Source: a bacterium (GTDB taxonomy: Bacteria; Margulisbacteria; Marinamargulisbacteria; SXXA01). Taken from it: a stretch of DNA of 64,000 nucleotides. Position numbers and translations under genes: made by a program. The stretch spans positions 62,001 through 126,000 of the forward strand of contig CANIAP010000002.1 in the NCBI GenBank assembly GCA_947465765.1, in the 5' to 3' direction. Below the pieces are notes generated by a model, which was not told the origin of the DNA, searched no databases, and was given only the letters and a program-made list of their open reading frames with translations. This document shows, piece after piece, positions 43,402-52,275 of the stretch (position 1 is its first letter; each line of letters begins with the position of its first letter).

Positions 43402-45469
43402 TAATGATTCCGATGGATTGGACCTTCACTTGGGGGACAATTTCGTTATAGGAGAGCACCGCAAGTGAGGGGTAGTTACGTTCTGTAAATTTTTTGAAGT
43501 GCACCCGTAGGCGGGGAGAGCACAGTGCGACCGCAGACTTATCCATTTTTCGGAAGTTGTTCATGTGTTCACCAATTTGATTAAGGACCAGTTCACCCAA
43601 TTGAGGATCTAATGCCAAGAATGATCCATATTCAGATTGGTGAACGGAATTGATCATAAGCTCTTCTAGGCGGGGGTCGATGGTAAACACCGTTACTGTA
43701 TCATCTGCATCCATGTAGCGAGAGCAGATCTGTCGAGCCAACGATTGGCGGACGTATTCGGCGAGTAGATTGGTGTCTCTACTGACGTGGGCGTAGTCAG
43801 CCAGTCGTTCTAAAATAGTTGAAAGATCCCGTATCGACACCCGTTCTCGGACGAGGACCTGCAAGACCTTATGGACCTGTCCTAAAGACAACATGTCTGG
43901 GACCAGTTCTCGGACGATGGCTGCGTTTGTATTTTTGACGAGCTCCATTAACGATTGAACATTTTGGCGTGTCATAATTTCGTCGGCATGTTGCTTGATT
44001 GCTTCTGAGAAGTGACCCGAAATAAAGTCGGTTAAGCTTTGTGCTGGGATAAAGTTCTCTTGCAAAATTTCCAGCTGGTCTTCTGCAATCCACGCGCCTG
44101 GTAAACCGGAATTGGGATCCAGTGCCTCAATGCCATCGACTCCCTTGCGCTTAAGCTCTGATATCGTTTTTTGGACAAAAAAGTGGCCAGGTAATGCTTC
44201 TCCAACTGCAATTCGTGTTCCGCGAATTTCAATTTGATATGAATTGGGCGGTAAACTGAGATCGTCCATAACCCGAACCCCTGGGATTACGAATCCCAAT
44301 TCTTGCCCGATATGGTAACGAACCAAGGTGATCCGTTCGAGCAATGGGCCGTTCTGACTTGGATCGATTAATGGAACCAGATTTCGCCCTGTTTTTAAGC
44401 TGATTGGGTCCAGACTGAGTGTGTTTAGCAGGTTTTCAGGTTTCTTAAGTGCATCTTTGGCGGCTTCTTGATTATTATCCATCGCCATTTCATCATTTTT
44501 GTTTTTAGAGGACATAATTGTAAATGCAAGGCTACCCATTACGCCGGATGCTGACAAAAACGCGATCGTCGGCATGCCGGGTATAAACCCAAATAGAAGT
44601 AAAATAAAGGAGGTTACTGCAAATGCCTTGGGCTGGGAGAATATCTGAGCGGCGACGTCTGCGCCCAAGCTGACGTCTGATGCAGATTTGGTAACAACTA
44701 AACCCGTTGCAATTGAAATGAGGAGCGCTGGAATCTGCGCGACCAAGCCATCCCCGATCGTTAGCGTGGTAAAAACTTGCATGGCTTCCCCAAGTTCGAG
44801 TCCTTGCTGGAATTTTCCAATAATAATCCCACCGATGATATTGACTAAAACTATAATAATCCCAGCGATGGCGTCCCCTTTAACAAACTTATTTGCGCCG
44901 TCCATTGACCCGAAAAATGTTGATTCTCGTTCTAACTTTTTTCTGCGGTCCCGGGCTTGGTCCGCATCAATAAGGCCGGCATTAAGATCGGCATCGATAC
45001 TCATCTGTTTTCCGGGTAATGCATCGAGGGTAAATCGCGCAGCAACCTCTGCGACCCGCTCGGAACCCTTGGTAACAACCATAAACTGAACCAATGTAAT
45101 GATAGCAAATGCCACAATCCCAACCACAAAATTTCCACGCGTCACAAAACTTGCGAATGCCAAAACCATGTGACCATTAAAGTCAGCGCCCAGTGATAAA
45201 ATTAGTTTTGCAGATGCGACGTTGATTGATAGCCTAAATAGGGTCGTAATAAGCAGTATTGAGGGAAATGCGGCGAAGTCGAGGGGCTGGGAGAGGTACA
45301 TTGCGACCAAAAGAATCGCTACGGAGATGGCTATGTTGATAACCATGAGGAAGTCTAATAGTTCCGTAGGGATCGGCATGATCATCACGCCGACGATCAT
45401 AATTACAATGACTGCGAGTAAAATGTCAGCGATGCTGAAAAGGTCTTTAAGTTGTTTGATGTTAAACAT
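43394..45469 (-). CDS. flhA: flagellar export gate protein FlhA
   Basis: The 691 residues hold eight N-terminal membrane segments with FRLSINVASAKLIL and the cytoplasmic FHIPEP loop equivalents (ERVAEVAARFTLDALPGKQMSIDADLNAG), then the export-substrate domain. VLQVLVRERVSIRDLSTILERLADYA and TNLLAEYVRQSLARQI follow the flagellar rather than the non-flagellar type. FlhA forms the nonameric export ring in the inner membrane. Its start lies 43 bases after the flhB stop. Confidence 0.93.
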   Translation of the reverse strand: MFNIKQLKDLFSIADILLAVIVIMIVGVMIMPIPTELLDFLMVINIAISVAILLVAMYLSQPLDFAAFPSILLITTLFRLSINVASAKLILSLGADFNGHMVLAFASFVTRGNFVVGIVAFAIITLVQFMVVTKGSERVAEVAARFTLDALPGKQMSIDADLNAGLIDADQARDRRKKLERESTFFGSMDGANKFVKGDAIAGIIIVLVNIIGGIIIGKFQQGLELGEAMQVFTTLTIGDGLVAQIPALLISIATGLVVTKSASDVSLGADVAAQIFSQPKAFAVTSFILLLFGFIPGMPTIAFLSASGVMGSLAFTIMSSKNKNDEMAMDNNQEAAKDALKKPENLLNTLSLDPISLKTGRNLVPLIDPSQNGPLLERITLVRYHIGQELGFVIPGVRVMDDLSLPPNSYQIEIRGTRIAVGEALPGHFFVQKTISELKRKGVDGIEALDPNSGLPGAWIAEDQLEILQENFIPAQSLTDFISGHFSEAIKQHADEIMTRQNVQSLMELVKNTNAAIVRELVPDMLSLGQVHKVLQVLVRERVSIRDLSTILERLADYAHVSRDTNLLAEYVRQSLARQICSRYMDADDTVTVFTIDPRLEELMINSVHQSEYGSFLALDPQLGELVLNQIGEHMNNFRKMDKSAVALCSPRLRVHFKKFTERNYPSLAVLSYNEIVPQVKVQSIGIISD

Positions 45470-45512
45470 GCTGCAGCGATTGCCTTAGGTTAATGGTGGT
45501 GGGCGGAGCCAC

Positions 45513-46586
45513 TTAGTATCGGCGGGATCGTTTTTTGCGCAAATTATACACAAAGGCCAAAATCTCCGCCACCGCTTTGTAGAATTGCGGTGGAACTTCC
45601 ATGTCGGGTTCAACGATTGGGAAGAGGGCTTGTGCGAGAGGCGGATTTTCAACAATGGGGATATTGTGACGTTCTGCTAACTCTCGAATTTGTTGAGCGA
45701 CAAGGCGTTTTCCTTTTGCCAATACGCGGGGAGCGTTCATCTGATCAGGTTTGTACTCTAATGCAATCGCTAAATGGGTTGGGTTGGTAACCACGACGTC
45801 GGCGTTGGGGACCGCCCCCATTTGTCGTCCCTGTGACATTTGCCGAGCGGCTTCCCGTTGGCGTTGCTTGATGGTGGGGTCCCCTTCGAGTCGTTTGTAT
45901 TCGTCTTTAATTTCCTTTTTGGACATTTTCATCGATTTCATATACTCGAATCGCTGATAGAAATAATCAAAGCAAGCCACAATGATGTAAAACATCCCGA
46001 CTCGGGTGACCACTTTCATAACCAATTCGCCGGTAAATGTCATAATTTGCCATAATGACAATTCTTGCGAGAGGAGAACCGTTCCGAAATCTTCGCGAAT
46101 GACACCCGCAAGGATGAAGATCACCACCGCCATTTTAACCAATGACTTTAATAGTTCGACATATTGCTTCAGGGAGACAAATTTTTTGAACCCCTCGATC
46201 GGATTGAGTTTCTCCAGTTTGGGAGAAATTGAATCGAAGCTGACCAAGAATCCAGTCTGCACAGATTCCACAATGATCGCGACTGCGAAAACGACGAGCA
46301 AAATAGGCAAGAGGGATTTCATGAACGTAAATAGAGAGTCTTCTAATATTTTGCCGGCAATACTTTCGTTAAATGTAACCGGGATATATTTGAAAGTCTC
46401 GATTGTTGAGGCTTCCATATTCTTCCACAACGCTTCGGCATTGTTTTTTAGCGTATAAAACGACACGAAAATTAGAATTGCCGATGTGATTTCTTTGCTT
46501 TTGGCAATTTGCCCCTTTTTTCGGGCTTCTCTTAATTTGTGAGGCGTTGGCTCCTCGGTTTTATCTCCTGAGTCGTCTTCACCCAT
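45513..46586 (-). CDS. flhB: flagellar export switch protein FlhB
   Basis: The protein starts with GDKTEEPTPHKLREARKKGQ, has four membrane segments, and carries the self-cleaving NPTH site (VVTNPTHLAIALEY, near residue 265). FlhB changes export specificity from hook to filament when the hook is complete, in answer to FliK. It overlaps fliR by eight bases. Confidence 0.94.
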   Translation of the reverse strand: MGEDDSGDKTEEPTPHKLREARKKGQIAKSKEITSAILIFVSFYTLKNNAEALWKNMEASTIETFKYIPVTFNESIAGKILEDSLFTFMKSLLPILLVVFAVAIIVESVQTGFLVSFDSISPKLEKLNPIEGFKKFVSLKQYVELLKSLVKMAVVIFILAGVIREDFGTVLLSQELSLWQIMTFTGELVMKVVTRVGMFYIIVACFDYFYQRFEYMKSMKMSKKEIKDEYKRLEGDPTIKQRQREAARQMSQGRQMGAVPNADVVVTNPTHLAIALEYKPDQMNAPRVLAKGKRLVAQQIRELAERHNIPIVENPPLAQALFPIVEPDMEVPPQFYKAVAEILAFVYNLRKKRSRRY

Positions 46587-47361
46587 TGCCAGCCACCGAG
46601 AGATAGAAGAGTAACTTCATGAGTTTTCCTGTTAATAAGTCCATAATTCGATATACTCCGCCTAAAAGTCCGGGTACCGTTGCTAAAAATACGGTTAATG
46701 AAACAATCGGTTTGACCTGGAATCCCAACTGGAAGACGTTAACTTGCTCTGCGACTTTGTTCAACATTCCCATCCCAAAATCAATCATAAAGACGACCAA
46801 CATAATGGGTGCGGCAAGTTGGACCCCGATCATAAAAATATCGGTGCCGGTTGATACCACGTACAATGCACCACGGGCAAAATTGATCGGTGACCCGATG
46901 GGTAGTAGGCGGTAACTTTCCATCAGCGCAGACAGCACAAGATGATGTCCGTTAATGGATAAAAACAGCATCGTGGCGGTCCACTTGAGTAACAATGACA
47001 GAAGTGGAAGCGATCGTCCTGATGATGGATCTAGCATAGCCGAGACACTTAATCCGGCTTGGGTATCCATTAAACTGCCGGCAAACTCAATTCCGGTAAT
47101 AAATATGTCCATTATAAAGCCCATCATGACCCCGATCATAAATTCTGTAATAAACATGAGGATAAATTGAAGACCTGTATCTGGCGGAGTCAGCGGTGCG
47201 GGCACTACATAAATCAACAGCGCTGATGTCCAAAATGTCAGCGCCAATTTGCCTAAAGTAAAGAATTCTTTTCGAGAAAATACGGGAGCAGTAGCGATCA
47301 CTCCAATCATTCGGGTCATAATTAACAAAAAGACCACAATAATTTGTGTGGTAATAATCAT
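46579..47361 (-). CDS. fliR: flagellar export protein FliR
   Basis: The 260 residues have six membrane segments and FliR features such as RMIGVIATAPVF, MDTQAGLSVSAMLDP and NGHHLVLSALMESY. With FliP and FliQ it builds the export gate. It lies between fliQ (16-base gap) and flhB. Confidence 0.92.
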   Translation of the reverse strand: MIITTQIIVVFLLIMTRMIGVIATAPVFSRKEFFTLGKLALTFWTSALLIYVVPAPLTPPDTGLQFILMFITEFMIGVMMGFIMDIFITGIEFAGSLMDTQAGLSVSAMLDPSSGRSLPLLSLLLKWTATMLFLSINGHHLVLSALMESYRLLPIGSPINFARGALYVVSTGTDIFMIGVQLAAPIMLVVFMIDFGMGMLNKVAEQVNVFQLGFQVKPIVSLTVFLATVPGLLGGVYRIMDLLTGKLMKLLFYLSVAGNG

Positions 47362-47377
47362 GGGCTATGGACGAGTA

Positions 47378-47647
47378 TTACCTGGCATACAGCGGGATGT
47401 TCCGCCACAGTTCCAATGTCATTTCCATTACAATACGTGCGACCCATGGGAACGTTCCAGCGGCCACCAAAAGAACCACAATCATTTTCGGTACAAAGGT
47501 AATGGTTTGCTCTTGGACCTGTGTGACGGCTTGGAGTATCGCGATAAAAAGACCGATCAAAAGACCCAGTCCCACGCAAGGGAGCGATCCCAAAATAATC
47601 ACTTGAACGGCAGTGTTAAGAATACTAGTGACGGTATCGATTGTCAT
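47378..47647 (-). CDS. fliQ: flagellar export protein FliQ
   Basis: The 89 residues form two membrane helices around AILQAVTQVQEQTITFVPKM, the flagellar form of the family motif. It overlaps the preceding exported-protein gene by four bases, not fliP directly as is usual. Confidence 0.93.
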   Translation of the reverse strand: MTIDTVTSILNTAVQVIILGSLPCVGLGLLIGLFIAILQAVTQVQEQTITFVPKMIVVLLVAAGTFPWVARIVMEMTLELWRNIPLYAR

Positions 47648-48612
47648 CGGAGCTCCTTCGAATTCGACGTGGGTAGGGGGCTAGAAATAACCAAATTGAT
47701 CGGATAAAAACACCCCCCTTGGGGTAATGTTTGGACTAATACTTGTAGCTGTGACTTGGGGGCGACAGTCGTAGTGTATACCTTTTCAGGGGCTAAATTA
47801 TTTTTGTGGCCAATAAACCCTGTTTCAACAATATCTTTGTTGATCAACAAAACCCCACGTGATATTCCTCCTGCTGGTGCAAATAGTAACGTAAATTCTC
47901 GAGGAATAGAGGATGTGTTAACCGCTGTGATTGTAATGTCGTAAACTAGGCCATAATTACCCCGTAAGGCGATGCCTGACTGAGGATCGACGACAAATGG
48001 TTCGTCCCCAACTGGAATTTCTCGAACGGGCATATCAAAATTATATCGTATCGCGATTGGGCGGCTGATTGATGGAAACGCACTGTATGTATACGGGAAT
48101 GCGGGTTGGTTTAAGAGGGACGTTGATCCAATGTCGGGATCAACTGCTCCGACAACTAATTGCACCGATTGGGGGACGGGCGTATCAAGCTCAATAATGG
48201 CGGTCGATACCATCTGTGACCTAAATGGATGGGCCATTAGGGTGAATCTCTGGAATGGCGCCAATGTTAACGCTGTCCACTCGCCACTGGTAATGGATTC
48301 CCAATAGGCTTTTGCGGATCGGTGGCCCGAATAGATACCATCGCGACTGGGGCCCCCGGCCGCTTTAATTATTTGGACTGTGACGGGAACTGCGGTTAGA
48401 TTTTGTAACAAAGTCTGAATGACATAATCTCGGGAAGCACGGTTGATATGATAATACAGCAGTCGCGTTCGGGAGGAATTCAACTGTGTTGAGACCAATA
48501 CACCGGGTTCGTATATTTCTTCGGGCGAGTTGCTAACGATCAACGTACCGGCGGTGAGTGTCGCAGTGGCAATCGACATAATTGCCACTGCGGTGGTGAA
48601 ATGCCGAATCAT
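47644..48612 (-). CDS. exported protein of unknown function inserted between fliP and fliQ
   Basis: The 322 residues begin with a signal peptide (to about TLTAG, residue 22) and otherwise look beta-rich, with no motif I recognise and a single Cys near the end. It overlaps fliP and fliQ by four bases each, so it is translated with them. fliP and fliQ are almost always adjacent, which makes this insertion notable. It may be a periplasmic scaffold, a substitute for a P- or L-ring factor, or a cell-wall-related protein; none of these is shown. Confidence 0.72.
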   Translation of the reverse strand: MIRHFTTAVAIMSIATATLTAGTLIVSNSPEEIYEPGVLVSTQLNSSRTRLLYYHINRASRDYVIQTLLQNLTAVPVTVQIIKAAGGPSRDGIYSGHRSAKAYWESITSGEWTALTLAPFQRFTLMAHPFRSQMVSTAIIELDTPVPQSVQLVVGAVDPDIGSTSLLNQPAFPYTYSAFPSISRPIAIRYNFDMPVREIPVGDEPFVVDPQSGIALRGNYGLVYDITITAVNTSSIPREFTLLFAPAGGISRGVLLINKDIVETGFIGHKNNLAPEKVYTTTVAPKSQLQVLVQTLPQGGCFYPINLVISSPLPTSNSKELR

Positions 48613-49349
48613 CGATAGCTAAGTAATAGACCTTGGATAATCAAATTCCATCCGTCGGTAAGAACGAAGAGTAAAATTTTAAATGGAAGCGAAATCATCG
48701 CCGGAGATAACATGAACATACCCAAAGAGAGCAAAATATTGGATACGATAAGGTCGATGACCACAAAAGGGATAAATAGTACAAATCCGATTTGAAACGC
48801 TGTTTTAAGCTCAGAAATAATAAAAGCGGGTATCAAAACGTAGATCGGAATTTGGTCATAGTTTTCTGGGTATTTAACTTGTGAAAATTCGAGGAAGAGG
48901 GCAAGGTCCTTATCTCTCGTATGTTTGAGCATAAATGTTTTGAAGGGTTTTACCGCCAGGTCAATGGCTTGCATTTGAGACAATTTACCCTCGTTATACG
49001 GCTGGATTGCGGTGATATTTACTTGTTCAATGGTGGGGGTCATGACGAATATTGTCAAAAAAAGAGCCAGTGACACGATGACCATATTGGGAGGGGCTTG
49101 CTGGGTTCCAATGGCCTGCCGCACCATACTTAGTACGATCACAATTCTTAAAAAACAGGTAGCGGACAATAGGAAAAAGGGAATAAATCCAATAGAGGCT
49201 AAGAAAAAAAGAAGATTGAGAGATCGGCTAAAGTTTTCGGAGCTAGTTAAAGGGTTAAGGTTCAAAAATCCAGGTTCTTGTGCAAATAGGAGCATTGGTA
49301 ATCCAAATACCATTAGCGCAAGGAGTCCCAGTTTGAAGAAGTTTTTCAT
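48609..49349 (-). CDS. fliP: flagellar export protein FliP
   Basis: A cleavable signal peptide (residues 1-23), as in flagellar FliP, is followed by four membrane segments. RIVIVLSMVRQAIGTQQAPPN, FMLKHTRDKDLALFLE and IPAFIISELKTAFQIGF are classic. The GTQQAPPN and KDLALF stretches mark the flagellar rather than the SctR form. It overlaps fliO by four bases. Confidence 0.95.
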   Translation of the reverse strand: MKNFFKLGLLALMVFGLPMLLFAQEPGFLNLNPLTSSENFSRSLNLLFFLASIGFIPFFLLSATCFLRIVIVLSMVRQAIGTQQAPPNMVIVSLALFLTIFVMTPTIEQVNITAIQPYNEGKLSQMQAIDLAVKPFKTFMLKHTRDKDLALFLEFSQVKYPENYDQIPIYVLIPAFIISELKTAFQIGFVLFIPFVVIDLIVSNILLSLGMFMLSPAMISLPFKILLFVLTDGWNLIIQGLLLSYR

Positions 49350-49594
49350 TTCAAAAATGTTTTCAATAGCCGAGTTTCTTTTCCGGACACACTTAACAAC
49401 ATCTGTTCTCCCTTAACGTCGACGATGACTAATGTTGCGCCGGCATCAATCGGAAGTCGGTCAATAACTTGCATTTCTCCCGAAAAACGGCGTTTTTGAA
49501 GGGATTTAGAGTAGCGTAAAAACAAGTAAAGAACGGCACATAATCCTCCGAGTGTAAGAATGACGGAGAGTTGGTACCCTAAAAATCCCTGCAT
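49346..49594 (-). CDS. fliO: flagellar export assembly protein FliO
   Basis: The 82 residues hold one membrane segment and a short cytoplasmic part with QVIDRLPIDAGATLVIVDVK and LLSVSGKETRLL, the FliO pattern. FliO helps FliP assemble into a ring. It sits between fliN and fliP as in many flagellar operons. Confidence 0.88.
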   Translation of the reverse strand: MQGFLGYQLSVILTLGGLCAVLYLFLRYSKSLQKRRFSGEMQVIDRLPIDAGATLVIVDVKGEQMLLSVSGKETRLLKTFLK

Positions 49595-49597
49595 GGC

Positions 49598-50023
49598 CTA
49601 AGACTGAGGCTGTGCAATAACGTGGGTAACCCGTAGCCCGTAGTTATTATCGATGGCCACCACCTCACCTTGAGCTACAATTTGGCCATTGACCACAAGA
49701 TCCAACGGTTCTCCCACGAGACGTTCAAGTTCAATAATGGAGCCCTCCGTCAATTCAAAAACCTCTTTGAGAGATACTTGGGCTCGACCTAATTCCACGG
49801 AGACGTTAACTGGTATTTTGCTAAATACATCCAGTTCGATTTTTTTACCGGACGTTTCGGGGGATAAACTGGGAAATTCAACATCAACGACGGATTGCTT
49901 AGGTTCATCCGTTTGTTGCCGGGTTTTTGTTCTTGGCGCCGGGTCTGGCATTAAGGAAAATGCGCCCTCCATCACCGGATCGATCCCTGTTAATGGATCG
50001 TCAAACGTCTTTTTTTTAGCCAT
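49598..50023 (-). CDS. fliN: flagellar motor switch protein FliN
   Basis: After an acidic N-terminal region of about 60 residues, the SPOA domain reads DVFSKIPVNVSVELGRAQVS and GEPLDLVVNGQIVAQGEVV, as in flagellar FliN. The start is ATG 50023 (MAKKKTFDDP), with AGAGGTG upstream; a longer frame to 50089 overlaps the ParA gene. It overlaps that gene by eight bases. FliN forms the lower C-ring and docks the export ATPase complex. Confidence 0.92.
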   Translation of the reverse strand: MAKKKTFDDPLTGIDPVMEGAFSLMPDPAPRTKTRQQTDEPKQSVVDVEFPSLSPETSGKKIELDVFSKIPVNVSVELGRAQVSLKEVFELTEGSIIELERLVGEPLDLVVNGQIVAQGEVVAIDNNYGLRVTHVIAQPQS

Positions 50024-50759
50024 GATTGAGCACCTCTTTTGACAATTTAAGATAATCTGCGGCACCCTTTGAGTTTGCATCATATTCAAATATCGTTTTG
50101 CGATATCCTGGGGCTTCAGACAAAGAAACGCTTACACGAATCGGGGACGATAACCGACCCGGAAACACACGTTCTAAACTTTCGATTACGTGCCGTGTTT
50201 TCTGATTCCGGGGATCAAAGAATGTGGGCACCACTTTGCGTACCAACAACTCTTTTCCAAGTATTTTATTGACCATCTGAATATTCTTCAATAGCTGGCG
50301 TATTCCGACAAGTGCGAGATATTCCATTGAGACAGGGACAATGACTTCCTCTGCGAATGTGAGCGCGTTCTGATTTAATAGATTCATCGATGGGGGGCAG
50401 TCAATAAGAATGTAGTCGTAGCCGTTGACTGAGGCCAGAAGGGTCGACAGAATGGCTTCGCGACGGGGTTGTGATGCCAATTTTAATTCTGCGGCAAATA
50501 GACGTTCATTGCTACAGATGATGTCAAGATTGGGGCGGGCATTAATGATGCAGTCTGTGATGGGCTCCAAGTTCAATAGTGCATCGTACAACGTGATTTC
50601 TGGATCCAGGCCCAAGTAATAGCCTGCGGAGCCCTGTGGGTCGATATCGACAATAAGTACCTTTTGTCCGAGTAACGCGAGTCCGTGACCTAAATTGACC
50701 ACGGTACTCGTTTTTCCTGTTCCGCCTTTATAATTAATAATCGCAATTTTTTTTGTCAT
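50016..50759 (-). CDS. ParA/Soj-type ATPase between fliM and fliN
   Basis: The 247 residues have the deviant Walker A KGGTGKTST with the signature Lys, VDIDPQGSAGYYLGL, and DYILIDCPPSMNLL. ParA/MinD ATPases position cargo on the nucleoid or membrane. In flagellar clusters the relative FlhG (YlxH) sets flagellar number and binds FliM/FliN. This protein is closer to Soj/ParA in its motifs, lacks an obvious amphipathic membrane-targeting tail, and has no parB partner nearby. Its place inside the C-ring genes suggests an FlhG-like role. Confidence 0.85.
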   Translation of the reverse strand: MTKKIAIINYKGGTGKTSTVVNLGHGLALLGQKVLIVDIDPQGSAGYYLGLDPEITLYDALLNLEPITDCIINARPNLDIICSNERLFAAELKLASQPRREAILSTLLASVNGYDYILIDCPPSMNLLNQNALTFAEEVIVPVSMEYLALVGIRQLLKNIQMVNKILGKELLVRKVVPTFFDPRNQKTRHVIESLERVFPGRLSSPIRVSVSLSEAPGYRKTIFEYDANSKGAADYLKLSKEVLNHG

Positions 50760-50763
50760 AGGG

Positions 50764-52275
50764 TTACATTTCGTCCTCTAGGTCGTCCCAAGAAAACTCA
50801 TCCTCGGCATCAGATTCACCTTCTGGCTTGGGGGTAGCTGGCGTTTCAGTTGAATTTTCAAGATCGTAATCGCTGGAAAACATATCGTCAGACTCAAAAT
50901 GCTCATCGGTTGCACCGTCTTGGTCGGCGTCGTGTATGTCGTGCGCGTCATCCGTTGCATCGAAATCATCGATATTATCATCGTCGTCCAAGTCGTCGTC
51001 GGTATCCTCGACATGATCTGTCTCAGTGTCGAAATCCGATCCAAAAATATCGTGTGATTCGTCGTCGGTATCAATGGTTCTTGAACTTGTTGCGGGTTCA
51101 AAATCGGATGATTTAACTTCGTCAAAAATACTGTCGTTAATGTGGGCTGAAACGGAAGTGGTCAAGGGTGTGGGTGAAAACACATCATCCTTGTCTTCAA
51201 TTTCGATTGGGGTATTCATAACTGGTAGAGAGATTGGGATAACAGGAGGGCTGATGGGGGGGGTAACCTGTGCCGCGACCGCTGTGGTAGGCGAATGACG
51301 TCGCCGGCTTGAGACCCGTGTGTCCGTATTCCATAGAATGATTTGGGCACATAGCCTGTCGTCAATTGTGCCTGGCTGAACATTGAGCTCAGTGCCATTT
51401 CCCAAGACCAATTTGAGGGGGGCGTTGATAGAGGAGTCTAGGAGTAGTACGTCACCGACCTGTAAAGATCGAAGGTCACTCATTGCAATTTGAGCATTTC
51501 CCAAAATTACTTTTGCTTGAATTTTGTTTCGGTTAAGGGTCGCCTCATCCAATGAAATGGAAGGGGTAATCCGACGGGTCGCAATTTCGTAGTTTGATAA
51601 CATGGCTCGGATGAGTGAGTTTGGATACGCCCAGCTGATACGATGGATGCTACCTTGGCCAAGTAGGAGTTGATATTCGAAAACTATATACGCTTCACGA
51701 GCGGATACCTTGCGACTTGGATGGTAAGTACCTGCGTGGAATTCGAATTTTAACTTATCAAATTCCCATGAATGAAGCCACACTTTGGGAAGCAATGTGA
51801 CCAGTTCTTCCATCTGTGTTTCAAGAATACCAGCCTCAATTACGCTGAATTCGTCGGACCCGGTCGCGGCGCCAGCGCCGCCAGTCAGTCGGTCGATAAT
51901 TTGCTCAGCGAGGGGCCAATCGATTAATACATTGATGCGATCTCCAGAGGGAGCCATTAAGTCGGCCTGAATGACTTGGTCTCCTACCGATTGGACAAAG
52001 TGACCGTATGTCATTTGGGATGCAGAGACTGAATGGATTTCAACTTTAATATCCATGTCTTTAGAAATCTTCGTACAGATCAATTCTGCTAAACGATAAT
52101 GGACATAGTGTGCCGTTCGAAGTGCCTCGCGCGGGAGACTGTCAAAACTGGCAGATTGAATGGGTCTAATTTTAATGGGAGGTTCAGCAACGGCATCGGG
52201 GCTAAGAATCGTCCAGTCTCCTAGGGCCGGGGCCAATCGGATGGTTCGTGTATATTTTCGGGCTTCTTTTGTCAT
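50764..52275 (-). CDS. fliM: flagellar motor switch protein FliM with long acidic tail
   Basis: Residues about 40-230 are the FliM middle domain, including RLTGGAGAATGSDEFSVIE, which gives the GGxG loop. Residues about 245-315 are a SPOA domain (NKIQAKVILGNAQIAMSDL). Typical FliM ends there at about 330 residues. This protein continues for another 180 residues that are strongly Asp/Glu-rich (TDDDLDDDDNIDDFDA). The N-terminal EIDALL-type CheY-binding motif is not seen. It overlaps the upstream gene by four bases. Confidence 0.85.
   Translation of the reverse strand: MTKEARKYTRTIRLAPALGDWTILSPDAVAEPPIKIRPIQSASFDSLPREALRTAHYVHYRLAELICTKISKDMDIKVEIHSVSASQMTYGHFVQSVGDQVIQADLMAPSGDRINVLIDWPLAEQIIDRLTGGAGAATGSDEFSVIEAGILETQMEELVTLLPKVWLHSWEFDKLKFEFHAGTYHPSRKVSAREAYIVFEYQLLLGQGSIHRISWAYPNSLIRAMLSNYEIATRRITPSISLDEATLNRNKIQAKVILGNAQIAMSDLRSLQVGDVLLLDSSINAPLKLVLGNGTELNVQPGTIDDRLCAQIILWNTDTRVSSRRRHSPTTAVAAQVTPPISPPVIPISLPVMNTPIEIEDKDDVFSPTPLTTSVSAHINDSIFDEVKSSDFEPATSSRTIDTDDESHDIFGSDFDTETDHVEDTDDDLDDDDNIDDFDATDDAHDIHDADQDGATDEHFESDDMFSSDYDLENSTETPATPKPEGESDAEDEFSWDDLEDEM

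Noticed and set aside
43394-50023. Non-flagellar type III secretion (injectisome) reading of the export genes
   Set aside because: FliP (GTQQAPPN, KDLALF), FliQ (QEQTITFVPKM), FlhA (ERLADYA) and FliN signatures are of the flagellar type, FliO is present and a FliA-type sigma gene closes the operon. A derived secretion role cannot be excluded without the rest of the genome.
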